DNA of 64,000 bases from Opitutales bacterium (GCA_022824405.1 JAJDZZ010000045.1:62001-126000); one strand, 5' to 3'. Numbered from the stretch's first letter, positions 36,386 to 45,618 are shown. Program-made: numbers and translations. The notes: generated by a model not told the origin, from the sequence alone.

Positions 36386-37657
36386 TTACAGTAAGGGCAA
36401 TTTGAAGGTAATGCGAAGCCCCCCACCCTCGACGTTCTCTCCCATCACGCTGCCCCGATGCAGAGCAATGATGCGATTGACAATACTCAGGCCCAGGCCC
36501 GTTCCTCCCTTTTCCCGGGACCGACCCTTGTCAACCCGGTAAAATCGCTCAAATATGCGAGGGAGATCCGTTTCGGGGATCCCGAAGCCATTGTCTTCCA
36601 CCCATACCGTCGCTTCCCGGTTATCACGTTGCGTTCCTATGGCCAAGGTGGAATTTTCCGGGGTGTATTTGATGGCATTGTCCACCAGATTCTCCAAGAC
36701 TTGCCCCAGCTTGCTCTCATCCGCCCAAACCCCTATCTCATAATCGGGCAATTCCAGGTTGAGACTCATTCCATGCCCTTCCAACCTGTCGGCCAGATTG
36801 GCCAGCACCTCCCTGATAAGCGCGTTAAGGTGAACTTTTGTCCAGTTGCGCCCCGCTTCGGTCGACTCGATTTTTGTCAATGACAAAAGGTCCATGAGGA
36901 GGTTATACATGCGTTCGACGTTTTTTCTTAACTTGTTGAGGAACTTTAACTTACGCCTATTTGGCATCAATTCGAAATCCTGGTTGAGGGTGTCCACATA
37001 GCCCTTGATGATGGTGAGGGGGGTCCTCAGTTCGTGGGATACGTTGGCGACAAATTCACGGCTGGCGGATTCCAGTTCCTTTTGCCGGGTGATTTCAAAG
37101 AAAATGAGCAAGGTCAAGTCTTCCGATTCCGGATCGTCCTTTCCCAAGTGAGCCCCGGAAACACGCACCCACCGGCTTTTATCGGCCTGCATCAGCTCGA
37201 TTTCACTGGATTGCGGCGCCTCGCCTAGCTTGATCAGGTTTACCGTGGTCAGGAGATCAGAACTGGTGAAGAGGACCTCCAGGCGCTGGCCTTCGATCTC
37301 AGAATCCTTGATCCAGTTGGAGAATGAATTGCGCAAGGCATTATTGGCCATAATGATGCGGTTGCTTTCATCCAATATCAATGCTCCTTCCAACATATTG
37401 GCCAGAATGGCTTCCAATTGCTCCAAATGGCTGGCCCGCGATTGCCGCAATTGTGAGTTCTCCTCGATCATCCGATTGATGATCGAGGTCAACCGGGGCA
37501 CGTGCTTCGATCCGAGCATAGGGCCCTTTGCGGAGAGGTATCGTTGCTTGGCTTCGAGGGCTTCGGCCAGGTTCTTGACGAAATTTCGGTAGAGCAGGTA
37601 CCGGCGGAGGCATACAAGCAAAAGAACGAGTAACAGTACGATCAGGAAGGCATCCAT
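36386..37657 (-). CDS. phoR: Sensor histidine kinase, PhoR-like
   Basis: 423 residues. One N-terminal membrane helix (residues 4-20), a PAS-like region (about 75-185), the H-box VSHELRTPLTIIKGYVDTL with the phosphorylated His, the N-box DNAIKYTPEN, and the G-boxes DNGFGIPE and GGTGLGLSIV. It follows its regulator by 4 bases. The similarity to PhoR fits phosphate sensing, but no pst or phoU genes are nearby, so the signal is inferred. Confidence 0.9.
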   Translation of the reverse strand: MDAFLIVLLLVLLLVCLRRYLLYRNFVKNLAEALEAKQRYLSAKGPMLGSKHVPRLTSIINRMIEENSQLRQSRASHLEQLEAILANMLEGALILDESNRIIMANNALRNSFSNWIKDSEIEGQRLEVLFTSSDLLTTVNLIKLGEAPQSSEIELMQADKSRWVRVSGAHLGKDDPESEDLTLLIFFEITRQKELESASREFVANVSHELRTPLTIIKGYVDTLNQDFELMPNRRKLKFLNKLRKNVERMYNLLMDLLSLTKIESTEAGRNWTKVHLNALIREVLANLADRLEGHGMSLNLELPDYEIGVWADESKLGQVLENLVDNAIKYTPENSTLAIGTQRDNREATVWVEDNGFGIPETDLPRIFERFYRVDKGRSREKGGTGLGLSIVNRIIALHRGSVMGENVEGGGLRITFKLPLL

Positions 37658-37661
37658 TCCC

Positions 37662-38360
37662 TTACTTGCTTACCACCCTGTATCCAACTCCCCTGACCGT
37701 TTCGATGATATTTGCCTGGGCGCCAAGCTTTTCCCGAAGGCGTCGAATGTGGGTATCTACCGTTCGCGTTTCAGTGTCACCTTGGTAGTTCCACACCTCT
37801 TGCAGCAAATGTTCCCTGGTTTGCACCCTGCCCTTTCGTTCGACCATCAATTTGAGCAACTTGAATTCCGTGGCCGTCAATTCAACCGGGTCGCCATCGA
37901 CCTCGAGTTGATAATGTTCTTCATCGATGAGCACATTCCGCACTTTCAGAGGCCCTTTCAACCGATCCCTGCGGTTGAACCGGGAGCGTTTTAGAACTGC
38001 CTTTATGCGCAATACCAACTCTTTGATACTGAATGGCTTACAAATATAGTCGTCCCCACCCGTTTCCAGGCCCAAAATGCGGTCCTCACTCTCTGCCTTG
38101 GCTGTGAGAAATACCACCGGGACGTGCTTGAAACGTTTGTCGGCCCGAATCATTCGGCAGATCTGTATGCCATTGAGGCCGGGCATCAAAATATCGAGAA
38201 TAAAAAGATCGGGTTCAAAATCCCTGCCCACCCCCAAAATGTGGTTGGGATCATTGATGGTTTCCACCACAAAACCTTCCGATTCGAGGTGATACCGAAC
38301 CAAGTCCGTTATATCCTCCTCATCGTCGACAACCAGTATCTTCCGTTTGTTTTCTTCCAT
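37662..38360 (-). CDS. phoB: Response regulator, PhoB-like (OmpR family)
   Basis: 232 residues. Receiver domain with VDDEED, phospho-acceptor Asp in LFILDILMPGLNG and Lys in FLTAKAES; the winged-helix domain (residues 130-230) ends with TRTVDTHIRRLREKLG and TVRGVGYRVV. It is upstream of phoR, in the usual order. Confidence 0.93.
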   Translation of the reverse strand: MEENKRKILVVDDEEDITDLVRYHLESEGFVVETINDPNHILGVGRDFEPDLFILDILMPGLNGIQICRMIRADKRFKHVPVVFLTAKAESEDRILGLETGGDDYICKPFSIKELVLRIKAVLKRSRFNRRDRLKGPLKVRNVLIDEEHYQLEVDGDPVELTATEFKLLKLMVERKGRVQTREHLLQEVWNYQGDTETRTVDTHIRRLREKLGAQANIIETVRGVGYRVVSK

Positions 38361-38430
38361 TCCAAAGCAATGCCTTCTTCAAAGAACCTAAAAGCGCAGA
38401 ATAAAATTGAAGGCAATACAAATCCTGTGT

Positions 38431-40296
38431 TCAGCCTAACTTTCCAGCCCTCAGGAGGACCAGGAGAATGCCGATGTCGGATGGGTTGACCCCACTGATC
38501 CGTCTGGCCTGCCCCAAGGTAATGGGCCGAATAGCGTTTAATTTCAGGGCGCTTTCCTTTCTGAGCCCACGTATTTTCCTGTAGTTGACATCCAGGGGCA
38601 ACGCGACTTTTTCGGCCGAGGCCATCCTCTCAATCAACTTCAACTCTCGTTCCAGATACCCGCGGTAACGGATCCGATACAAGACCTGCTCCCGGATCGA
38701 GGCGCTTTCCGACAAAAAACCCTCGGGAAGGTCGTCTTCACTTTGGCCCCGCCTGATGCCATGGGCAAACGTTCCTCCAATCCCTTTATTATTTTCCAGA
38801 AATTTTGTCCATCCGTCGACCGCATTAATTTTGTAACTAATTTTAGACCAACGGCTTGCAGAAATAGTACCCGCTTCTTTGCCATAGCGGGACAACCTCA
38901 GTTCAGCGCTGCCATGATTGAGTAATAATCGGTGCTCGGCTCGGCTAGTAAACATCCGATAGGGTTCGGAAGTTCCTTTCGTGACCAAATCATCGATGAG
39001 TACCCCGATATAAGACTCATGCCTCCCCAGGGCCAGAAAGGATTCCCCCCTGCTCTTCCTGACCGCATTAATTCCGGCCATCAGGCCCTGCCCGGCCGCT
39101 TCCTCATAACCCGAGGTTCCGTTGATCTGACCGGCAAAGAATAAATTTTCCACCTTTTTCGATTCCAATGACGGAAACAATTGGGTGGGAGGGGCGAAGT
39201 CATACTCCACTGCGTAGGCTGGGCGCATCAACTGGGCCTTCTCCAAACCTGGGATCGATTCCATGATTTCCTCCTGAACCGGAAAAGGTAAACTGGTGGA
39301 TAACCCGTTGATATAATATTCGTTTGTATTCCAACCTTCCGGCTCGAGGAACAGTCTATGATGGTTCTTATGGCTGAATTTGACAATTTTGTCTTCGATG
39401 CTGGGACAGTAACGGGGGCCAACTCCCTCAATCTTGCCCGAGTAGAGGGGGGACAGGTGGAGGTTGTCCCGGATAATTTCCCGAGTTTTTTCGCCGGTAT
39501 AGGTAATCCAGCAGGAAGCTTGGTCCTTTCCCGGTTTCCAACCGATTTTTTTTTCGGAAAAATGTTCCACGTGGAACATCTCCTCATCGTCCCGCGTGTC
39601 GTAAAACCCGAAAAGGGTCGGTTCCGCATCCCCGGGTTGCTCCTCGAGCCTGGAAAAATCAATGGTTCTGCCCAAAATGCGGGGTGGGGTGCCCGTTTTC
39701 AGCCGGGCCAATTCAATACCGGCCTCTAAAAAACTCGAAGAAAGGCTTTCGGAGCTGAAATCTCCCATGCGCCCACCCCTATTTTTATTCTGTCCGACGT
39801 GGGTCAATGCCCTGAGAAAGGTCCCGGTCGTTACCACAAGGCACGTTCCCCTGAATTCAACCCCCAGATTGGTCCTGCAACCTATTACGCGTTCACCTCG
39901 AAAAATGAGGCCTGTCACGGTGGCTTGGAATAAAACGAGGTTCTTTTGGTGTTCGATGGTGTGCTTGAGGCGAAATTGATAGGCTTTTTTGTCTGATTGG
40001 ACCCTTGGGGCTTGGACGGATTGTCCCTTGGAAGCATTGAGGAGACGGAATTGAATGGCCGTAGAATCGGCATTTACGGCCATTTCGCCCCCCAGGGCGT
40101 CAATTTCCCTGACGATATGGCCTTTGGCCTGACCCCCCACGGCCGGGTTGCAGCTCATTTGGCCGATGGTGTCGATGTTCCCGCTGACCAACAAGGTGTT
40201 CGCTCCCATGCGGGCGGAAGCCAAAGCCGCTTCGACCCCGGCATGCCCGGCGCCACATACAATGACGTCAAAGGGCCTCTTTCCACTGATCTTCAT
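38431..40296 (-). CDS. mnmG: tRNA uridine-5-carboxymethylaminomethyl modification enzyme MnmG
   Basis: 621 residues; with MnmE it builds cmnm5U34 in tRNAs using FAD and methylene-THF. The FAD-binding GAGHAGVEAALASARMG, the NPAVGGQAKGHIVREIDALGG motif and GTFLRALTHVG are intact. It follows mnmE directly (stop and start adjacent). Residues near 240-245 (MFHVEH) are encoded by a perfect parS-like palindrome. No rsmG, parA or parB follows, although these often accompany mnmG. Confidence 0.97.
   Translation of the reverse strand: MKISGKRPFDVIVCGAGHAGVEAALASARMGANTLLVSGNIDTIGQMSCNPAVGGQAKGHIVREIDALGGEMAVNADSTAIQFRLLNASKGQSVQAPRVQSDKKAYQFRLKHTIEHQKNLVLFQATVTGLIFRGERVIGCRTNLGVEFRGTCLVVTTGTFLRALTHVGQNKNRGGRMGDFSSESLSSSFLEAGIELARLKTGTPPRILGRTIDFSRLEEQPGDAEPTLFGFYDTRDDEEMFHVEHFSEKKIGWKPGKDQASCWITYTGEKTREIIRDNLHLSPLYSGKIEGVGPRYCPSIEDKIVKFSHKNHHRLFLEPEGWNTNEYYINGLSTSLPFPVQEEIMESIPGLEKAQLMRPAYAVEYDFAPPTQLFPSLESKKVENLFFAGQINGTSGYEEAAGQGLMAGINAVRKSRGESFLALGRHESYIGVLIDDLVTKGTSEPYRMFTSRAEHRLLLNHGSAELRLSRYGKEAGTISASRWSKISYKINAVDGWTKFLENNKGIGGTFAHGIRRGQSEDDLPEGFLSESASIREQVLYRIRYRGYLERELKLIERMASAEKVALPLDVNYRKIRGLRKESALKLNAIRPITLGQARRISGVNPSDIGILLVLLRAGKLG
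39563..39578. promoter_or_regulatory. parS: parS-like ParB-binding site within mnmG
   Basis: TGTTCCACGTGGAACA, a perfect 16-bp palindrome matching the widely conserved parS consensus TGTTNCACGTGNAACA. It lies in codons for MFHVEH in mnmG. ParB loaded here would organise origin segregation and SMC loading. No second exact copy is seen in the window. Sequence match is direct; binding is inferred. Confidence 0.8.
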
Positions 40297-41652
40297 TTAC
40301 TTGCCGATACAAAAGGAAGCGAACAACTTGTCCAACACGCGCTCATTGTCAACTTTCCCCACGATGGCCTCCAGGTGTCCCAGCCCGACGCGGAGGTGGC
40401 TGGCCACAAGTTCGGCCGGTTCGGATTGTCTGATTAATCTACGGGCCTGACTCAATTCTTCCGATGCCCCCTGCAAGGCTTCGCGATGCCTTTCACTGAC
40501 CGCCACGACATCTCCTTTGGTCGAAACCCTGGGATCTCCTACCATATCGAGCATGGTCGATTTCAATCGACCGATTCCATCGCCCGTGAGGGCTGAAGTG
40601 GAGACACTTCTGAATCCGGGCCATCCTGCACTCGTTGCCGGATTAATCTGTAAGTCATTCTTATTCAAAATGATAAGTGTATTTTTACCGGATAGCGGTT
40701 CCGTGATCCAATGGGGAAATTGAGGTGGAGGTTGGGATGCATCCATAGTCAAAAGAACCAAATCACAGGAGGACAATTGTTCCACTGTTTTGGCAATGGC
40801 AGCTTTTTCAATGGGGTCGTTCGTATCGCGCACCCCGGCAGTATCCAATATGCGGATGCGATAGGGGCCGATAAAAAACGATGCCTCCACGTAATCGCGG
40901 GTGGTTCCGGGGGTTTCGCTGACGATAACGCGTGATTCGCCCAATAAACGGTTTAGAATACTGCTTTTTCCCACATTGGTCGGTCCGATAATGACCGCTT
41001 TGACCCCCTCTCGCAAAAAAATCCCGGTTCTGGAGGTGTCGGCGAGGTCGCCGATCCGGAGCAGCATGTCGTTTAACTGGTTTTCCGGGGAGAGATCTTC
41101 CTCTGACGGCAGGTCCTCTTCCGGGAAATCGATGTAGGCCTCAACTTCCGCCATAATTTGGAGAAGGCGCTCGGTAAGGTCGTCGATGCGACGTTTCAAG
41201 CTTCCCTGGAGTTGTTGGGCGGCTGCTTTAAAGGCGAAGTCGGTGCGGGCCCGAATCAAATCGATGACCGCCTCGGCCTGACTCAGGTCCATCTTTCCGT
41301 TTAAAAAAGCCGTTTGAGTAAACTCTCCCGGAGCAGCCTGCCGGCACCCCCGTTCCACCAAGTCCCCCAGGATGCGCTGAAGAATAAAGGGATTTCCATG
41401 GCAGGAAATTTCCAGCATGGGATCTCCCGTGTAAGATCGGTCCTTTTCGAAGAAAGTGAATACCACGTTGTCCAGGAAATCACCTCGGATGTCGATGAAG
41501 TCGCGGTAATAAGCAAATCGTGGAACAGGGGCCGGAATTCCAAAAATTTTTTCTACCAATTCCCGGCAGGCGTACCCGCTGCAACGAATCAATGCCAGGG
41601 CCGACTCGCCGTGCGGTGTGGAAAGGGCGACAAAGGTATCCTGATTAGTCAT
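40297..41652 (-). CDS. mnmE: tRNA modification GTPase MnmE
   Basis: 451 residues. N-terminal formyl-THF-binding domain, helical domain, and an inserted G domain with GPTNVGKSS, the switch region PGTTRDY, DTAG and NKND. The C-terminal FCIGK motif that holds the catalytic Cys is the final five residues. It acts as a complex with MnmG, whose gene follows without a gap. Confidence 0.97.
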   Translation of the reverse strand: MTNQDTFVALSTPHGESALALIRCSGYACRELVEKIFGIPAPVPRFAYYRDFIDIRGDFLDNVVFTFFEKDRSYTGDPMLEISCHGNPFILQRILGDLVERGCRQAAPGEFTQTAFLNGKMDLSQAEAVIDLIRARTDFAFKAAAQQLQGSLKRRIDDLTERLLQIMAEVEAYIDFPEEDLPSEEDLSPENQLNDMLLRIGDLADTSRTGIFLREGVKAVIIGPTNVGKSSILNRLLGESRVIVSETPGTTRDYVEASFFIGPYRIRILDTAGVRDTNDPIEKAAIAKTVEQLSSCDLVLLTMDASQPPPQFPHWITEPLSGKNTLIILNKNDLQINPATSAGWPGFRSVSTSALTGDGIGRLKSTMLDMVGDPRVSTKGDVVAVSERHREALQGASEELSQARRLIRQSEPAELVASHLRVGLGHLEAIVGKVDNERVLDKLFASFCIGK

Positions 41653-41666
41653 GAGACAAAGGTTGA

Positions 41667-42734
41667 CTAACCTTCATCCTCATCACCTTTGCTGGATGCA
41701 ATACTATTTCCCCGGTCGAGGTTGACTTTCTTGAAAATGGCGTCGGTCAGTTCCTTCTGAAGCTTCGGGTGTTCCATGAGGTACTGTTTGGCGGCCTGAC
41801 GGCCTTGGCCGATCAAGTCTCCCTTGTAGGATATCCACGCCCCTCTTTTGACGAGAATTTTGTGCTCCACGGCCAAATCGAGCAGGGAACCGATTTTGGA
41901 AATGCCTTCGTTGTACATGATATCGAATTCGCATTCCGTAAAGGGTGGAGCCACTTTGTTTTTGACAATTTTCAGCCGGGTTCGATTCCCGGTGACCTTC
42001 CCGCCGGGATCCTTGATTTGACCGATGCGGCGAATATCCATCCTGACCGAGGCAAAGAACTTTAAGGCCCGGCCCCCTGGAGTGGTTTCCGGATTTCCAA
42101 ACATTACCCCGATTTTCTCCCGAATCTGATTGGTAAAAATACAGACGCATCTGCTTTTGTTGATGGCCCCGGTAAGCTTGCGCATGGCCTGGCTCATCAT
42201 CCGGGCCTGCAATCCCACCGTGGCATCGCCCATCTGGCCGTCCAGCTCGGCTCGGGAAACCAGGGCGGCAACCGAATCGAGCACCACCACGTCGATCGCT
42301 CCCGAGCGGATCAAGGTCTCGGTAATATTGAGCGCATCCTCTCCGCTCTCGGGTTGAGAAATCATCAATTCATTCAGGTTGACTCCCAAGACCCGGGCAT
42401 ACTTCGGATCGAGGGCGTGTTCCACGTCGATAAAGGCAGCCGTTCCACCCTGTTTTTGGGCCTCTGCGATGACGGCGAGGCATAAGGTGGTTTTACCCGA
42501 CGATTCCGGACCGAAGACCTCAACCACTCTTCCCCTGGGCAGCCCGCCGATCCCCAGGCAAAGGTCGATGGCAATCGATCCGGTGGAGATACTGGCCACG
42601 TCCAACCTGGGAGATTCCCCCAGGCGCATGATGGCGTTTGCCCCGAACTGCCGGTTGATCGCGGTCATGGCGAGTTCGATATTCTTCTTTCGGTCGTTGC
42701 CGAAATTGGTTTTTGGTTTTGTTGCTCTTGCCAT
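41667..42734 (-). CDS. recA: Recombinase RecA
   Basis: 355 residues. Walker A GPESSGKT, the L1 and L2 loops (MMSQAMRKL and [20 protein letters not shown]) and the C-terminal domain are complete. It drives strand exchange and SOS induction. mnmE follows 14 bases after its stop. A candidate promoter with an overlapping palindrome lies upstream at 42822-42866. Confidence 0.98.
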   Translation of the reverse strand: MARATKPKTNFGNDRKKNIELAMTAINRQFGANAIMRLGESPRLDVASISTGSIAIDLCLGIGGLPRGRVVEVFGPESSGKTTLCLAVIAEAQKQGGTAAFIDVEHALDPKYARVLGVNLNELMISQPESGEDALNITETLIRSGAIDVVVLDSVAALVSRAELDGQMGDATVGLQARMMSQAMRKLTGAINKSRCVCIFTNQIREKIGVMFGNPETTPGGRALKFFASVRMDIRRIGQIKDPGGKVTGNRTRLKIVKNKVAPPFTECEFDIMYNEGISKIGSLLDLAVEHKILVKRGAWISYKGDLIGQGRQAAKQYLMEHPKLQKELTDAIFKKVNLDRGNSIASSKGDEDEG

Positions 42735-42821
42735 AATTCGGGGTGGAAAAAATGTTTTAGGTTGGTCTAAGGTGAAATGGCCGGGTCAGTGTAAAGCGCC
42801 GGTTAAGTGGAATTTCCCATT

Positions 42822-42866
42822 AGTGAACATAGTTTCACTTATAGATCAACCTTATTTCTTCCCCAA
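42822..42866 (-). promoter_or_regulatory. Predicted recA promoter with overlapping palindrome
   Basis: On the minus strand: -35 TTGGGG (42866-42861), 17-base spacer, -10 TATAAG (42843-42838). The palindrome AGTGAA-CATAGT-TTCACT (42822-42839) touches the -10 box and extends downstream of it, the place where a repressor such as LexA would act. It does not match the TGTTC-N4-GAACA motif I recall for Verrucomicrobia LexA. The boxes are moderate matches. Confidence 0.5.
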
Positions 42867-42880
42867 GCCAAAATATTTCG

Positions 42881-43255
42881 ATGTCCACCCGCAAAGATAC
42901 GCAAACCACGCTTCAGGAGCTGAAACGACAGATAAGCGCTTTCGCCAAGGAGCGCGATTGGGAGCAATTTCACACTCCGAAGAATTTGTCCATGGCCATC
43001 GCGGCGGAAGCGGCAGAATTGATGGAACACTTCCTCTGGAAGGATGGGCCGGGATCAATCGATGCGTCGAACCATCCGGCCAAGCGAAAGAAGATCGAGG
43101 AAGAACTGGCCGACATTCTCATTTTTTCCCTGGAATTTGCCAATATTGCGGGCCTCGACGTCGCCACCGCGATCGGGGAAAAGATGCGGGCCAACGCGAA
43201 AAAATATCCCGTGGACAAGGCAAGGGGTAGGGCGGAAAAGTACACCGAACTATGA
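42881..43255 (+). CDS. MazG-like nucleotide pyrophosphohydrolase (dCTPase/RS21-C6 type)
   Basis: 124 residues. The metal-binding helices show AAEAAELMEHF and EELADILIFSLEFAN, the E-x-x-E and E-x-x-D pattern of all-alpha NTP pyrophosphatases. The size and W-x-x-F features fit DCTPP1-like house-cleaning enzymes. It is divergent from recA and its 3' end overlaps the convergent PIN-toxin gene by 6 bases. Confidence 0.9.
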   Translation: MSTRKDTQTTLQELKRQISAFAKERDWEQFHTPKNLSMAIAAEAAELMEHFLWKDGPGSIDASNHPAKRKKIEEELADILIFSLEFANIAGLDVATAIGEKMRANAKKYPVDKARGRAEKYTEL

Positions 43256-43702
43256 CCCTTTTGTCCCTGACGGAGATGGTTGGGCCCGAAGAAACGGATT
43301 GGTCACCGTTACCCCGTTATAGTCTTGGTTGTGGGTGAAGTCCTCTGAGATGAGTTTTCCACAATTGCAGCGATTCGCCGTTGCCAGAATCAGGCTATCC
43401 CAATAACCGGTTTTAAATTGCCGGTGAATGGAGATGGCCTCTCGAACCAAAGCACGGTCTACATCTACCAGGTTTAAAGCGTACAGGCTGAGAATAGCTT
43501 TTTCTGCATCTTCAGGGGTCATCAGCTTTTTTCGGACCACTGTTGCATGAAAGAACTCTCCAAGGACTTGAACCGAAATCCAGCCCGACCCCGTGGCTAT
43601 GGCATCGGCGATCAAATCTTGGGCAATGGCCTGTTTCTCGCCTTCCGAGCTGTCGAACGCATAAAAAACAATGTTGGTATCGAAAAACAGAGGTTCACTC
43701 AT
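43250..43702 (-). CDS. PIN-domain toxin, VapC-like (second pair)
   Basis: 150 residues with the PIN acidic cluster: Asp8 in FFDTNIVFYAFD, Glu in VLGEFFHA, and Asp in GYWDSLILATA. Its start overlaps the antitoxin stop by 8 bases. It is expected to be a ribonuclease held by the preceding ribbon-helix-helix protein. The last residues read over into the mazG-like 3' end. Confidence 0.88.
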   Translation of the reverse strand: MSEPLFFDTNIVFYAFDSSEGEKQAIAQDLIADAIATGSGWISVQVLGEFFHATVVRKKLMTPEDAEKAILSLYALNLVDVDRALVREAISIHRQFKTGYWDSLILATANRCNCGKLISEDFTHNQDYNGVTVTNPFLRAQPSPSGTKGS

Positions 43703-43925
43703 AGAGGTCGTTTCGCTTCCAATCCCGTTTCCCCATGGGGCGACTCAATTGGCGAAAGGTTTTGCGGACGGTTTTAGCATCCTGCAATTGGCGAGCGTCA
43801 ACCGAATCCGCCATTTGATTCAAATAATCACGAACCAAGGCAGTAAGGGTGGTATCCTTTTCCAAGGCAATCCGCCTCACTTTCTTGATTACTTCCTTAT
43901 CGACTGAGAGGGTTATATTGCCCAT
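43695..43925 (-). CDS. Ribbon-helix-helix antitoxin-like protein
   Basis: 76 residues from the ATG at 43925. The N-terminal strand and helices (MGNITLSVDKEVIKKVRRIA, then LEKDTTLTALVRDYL) form a ribbon-helix-helix fold; the C-terminal part is basic and polar. It overlaps and precedes the PIN gene, the normal antitoxin position. A longer in-frame start at 43991 was rejected because MGNITLSV is the usual family start. Confidence 0.82.
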   Translation of the reverse strand: MGNITLSVDKEVIKKVRRIALEKDTTLTALVRDYLNQMADSVDARQLQDAKTVRKTFRQLSRPMGKRDWKRNDLYE

Positions 43926-43938
43926 AACAAGGGTTAGC

Positions 43939-43958
43939 CTTAATACGTATAATTTAAG
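43939..43958 (-). promoter_or_regulatory. Candidate operator of the second toxin-antitoxin pair
   Basis: CTTAATACGTATAATTTAAG is an imperfect palindrome with a TACGTA centre and CTTAA/TTAAG ends, 13 bases upstream of the antitoxin ATG. Ribbon-helix-helix antitoxins bind such AT-rich dyads. Inference from position and symmetry only. Confidence 0.45.
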
Positions 43959-44139
43959 GGCAAGGAAATTCTCCCTTCGGAGCAGGGGCATTAAGCCGAC
44001 TGGGCACTTTGTTTGAGTGATGGACGCGTTATGCCAGGCAGGACAGCCAGGGAAATTTTCCTTTTGTCTTTTTCCGTGCGCCTCCCTTGATAATTATCGA
44101 GAAAGAAATCCGCCTTTTGTCTCACATACCGTTCAATCC

Positions 44140-45504
44140 ATGAAACCTTCTCCCGTGTCTCGACGCCAATTCTTAAAATCGGCCACCGTTGCAAGCCTTG
44201 CTTCCTATGGGGGCTTATCCGGCAAAGTCCCGGCTGACCCGTCTCAGGGAGCGGTTGGGCAAAACTGGGCTGAGAGTTTTACCTACGGGGCGGCTCGTTT
44301 TCACCAACCGGAAACCATCGATGAACTAAGGAAGGTGGTGCGCCGGAGCCGCCGGGTCAAAGCCCTGGGCGGGCGGCATTCTTTCAGTCGCATCGCCGAC
44401 ACCGATGCCGATATGATCGGCACCTCCCAGTTCAATCGACTAATCGGGTTGGACGCAAAAAACCGCACCGTCTCCGTGGGAGCTGGCATGAAGTATGGAG
44501 AGCTTGCGAAACTCCTTCATAAGGAAGGGTTTGCGGTACACAATCTCGCTTCTTTGCCCCATATCCAGGTGGGAGGCGCCGTGGCCACGGCAACGCATGG
44601 AAGCGGGGATGGCAACGGGAACCTGGCCACCCAGGTTCGAGGACTCGAATTGGTCACAGCGGAGGGAGAAATCACTCGATTAAAGCGTGGTGACGGCAAT
44701 TTTGAAGGCGCTGTGGCGCATCTTGGAGCACTGGGTCTGATCACTAATGTTACCCTCGACATTGTTCCCGCCTTCGATGTGCGGCAGTACGTCTACATCG
44801 GCCTGTCTCCGGACCAGCTTATGGCCAATTTCGATGCCATCTATTCCACGGCCTATTCCGTTTCCGTCTTTACCGATTGGCAATCGGACCCGGGTTTGAC
44901 CGCCATCTGGCTCAAGCACAAGGTTGCAGGGGAGCGCTTCCACGCGCCGGTGGAAATGTTCGGAGCGAAAAGGGCCGACCGGCACGTTCACCCGATTGTC
45001 ACCTACGATGCCGAGGTCTGCACACCCCAAATGGGTGTAGTCGGGCCCTGGTATAATCGCTTGCCGCATTTTCTGATGGAGTTCCGGCCCAGTACCGCGG
45101 CGGAGTTGCAGTCGGAGTTCTTTGTTTCCCGAAGGCATGCCAAGGCCGGGATTCGCGAACTCCACGGTTTGCGAGGAGAATTGGCCGAAGTCCTGCAGAT
45201 TTCCGAGATTCGCACGGTCAAGGGTGACGATTTGTGGATGAGCACCGCCTATGGGGAGGACCAGGTGGCATTCCACTTCACCTGGATCAAGGACTGGCCC
45301 CGGGTTCGAGCCGCCTTAGCCCACGTCGAGAAGAAATTGGAGCCTCTCGGCGCCCGCCCTCACTGGGGAAAACTCACTACGATGCGGCCCGAGGCCTTGC
45401 GGGCCCGCTATCCGAAGCTGCCTGAATTCCGGGGACTGGTTGCCCAACTCGATCCCTCCGGCAAGTTCCATAACGATTACCTGAAAAAGTACGTCTTTGG
45501 TTAG
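44140..45504 (+). CDS. FAD-linked oxidase, alditol-oxidase-like, Tat-exported
   Basis: 454 residues from the ATG at 44140. The N-terminus SRRQFLKSATVASLASYGG is a twin-arginine signal. The FAD_binding_4 (VAO family) domain shows KALGGRHSFSRIADTDADM, where the His matches the covalent FAD-linking His of alditol oxidase, and LPHIQVGGAVATATHGSG. The C-terminal substrate cap (ALO-type, WGKLTTM near 412) and the ending DPSGKFHNDYL are typical. It probably oxidises a polyol or sugar alcohol to an aldose with H2O2 release; the substrate is inferred. Confidence 0.9.
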   Translation: MKPSPVSRRQFLKSATVASLASYGGLSGKVPADPSQGAVGQNWAESFTYGAARFHQPETIDELRKVVRRSRRVKALGGRHSFSRIADTDADMIGTSQFNRLIGLDAKNRTVSVGAGMKYGELAKLLHKEGFAVHNLASLPHIQVGGAVATATHGSGDGNGNLATQVRGLELVTAEGEITRLKRGDGNFEGAVAHLGALGLITNVTLDIVPAFDVRQYVYIGLSPDQLMANFDAIYSTAYSVSVFTDWQSDPGLTAIWLKHKVAGERFHAPVEMFGAKRADRHVHPIVTYDAEVCTPQMGVVGPWYNRLPHFLMEFRPSTAAELQSEFFVSRRHAKAGIRELHGLRGELAEVLQISEIRTVKGDDLWMSTAYGEDQVAFHFTWIKDWPRVRAALAHVEKKLEPLGARPHWGKLTTMRPEALRARYPKLPEFRGLVAQLDPSGKFHNDYLKKYVFG

Positions 45505-45540
45505 AAGGGTGGGGAAACGGATCCTCGCCAAAAGTAAAAT

Positions 45541-45618
45541 TGGCGTCCCGTAGGGGATTCGAACCCCTGTTGCAGGGATGAAAACCCTGTGTCCTAGACC
45601 TGACTAGACGAACGGGAC
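45541..45618 (-). tRNA. tRNA-Glu(UUC)
   Basis: 78 bases on the minus strand. Acceptor GTCCCGT/ACGGGAC, D-arm CGTCTAG...CTAGGAC, anticodon stem CAGGG/CCCTG with loop TTTTCAT (anticodon TTC), T-arm AGGGG-TTCGAAT-CCCCT, discriminator G and encoded CCA. Confidence 0.96.

Noticed and set aside
39294-39302. Single DnaA-box-like TTATCCACC in mnmG
   Set aside because: One 8/9 match in coding DNA, with no cluster or AT-rich unwinding region, is not evidence for an origin.
42788-42850. Verrucomicrobial LexA box TGTTC-N4-GAACA upstream of recA
   Set aside because: TGTTC occurs on the minus strand but the second half is absent; only the different palindrome was kept.
45526-45545. CGCCAA/TTGGCG hairpin at the tRNA-Glu 3' end
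   Set aside because: It includes the tRNA CCA end and lacks a T run, so it is not a convincing terminator.
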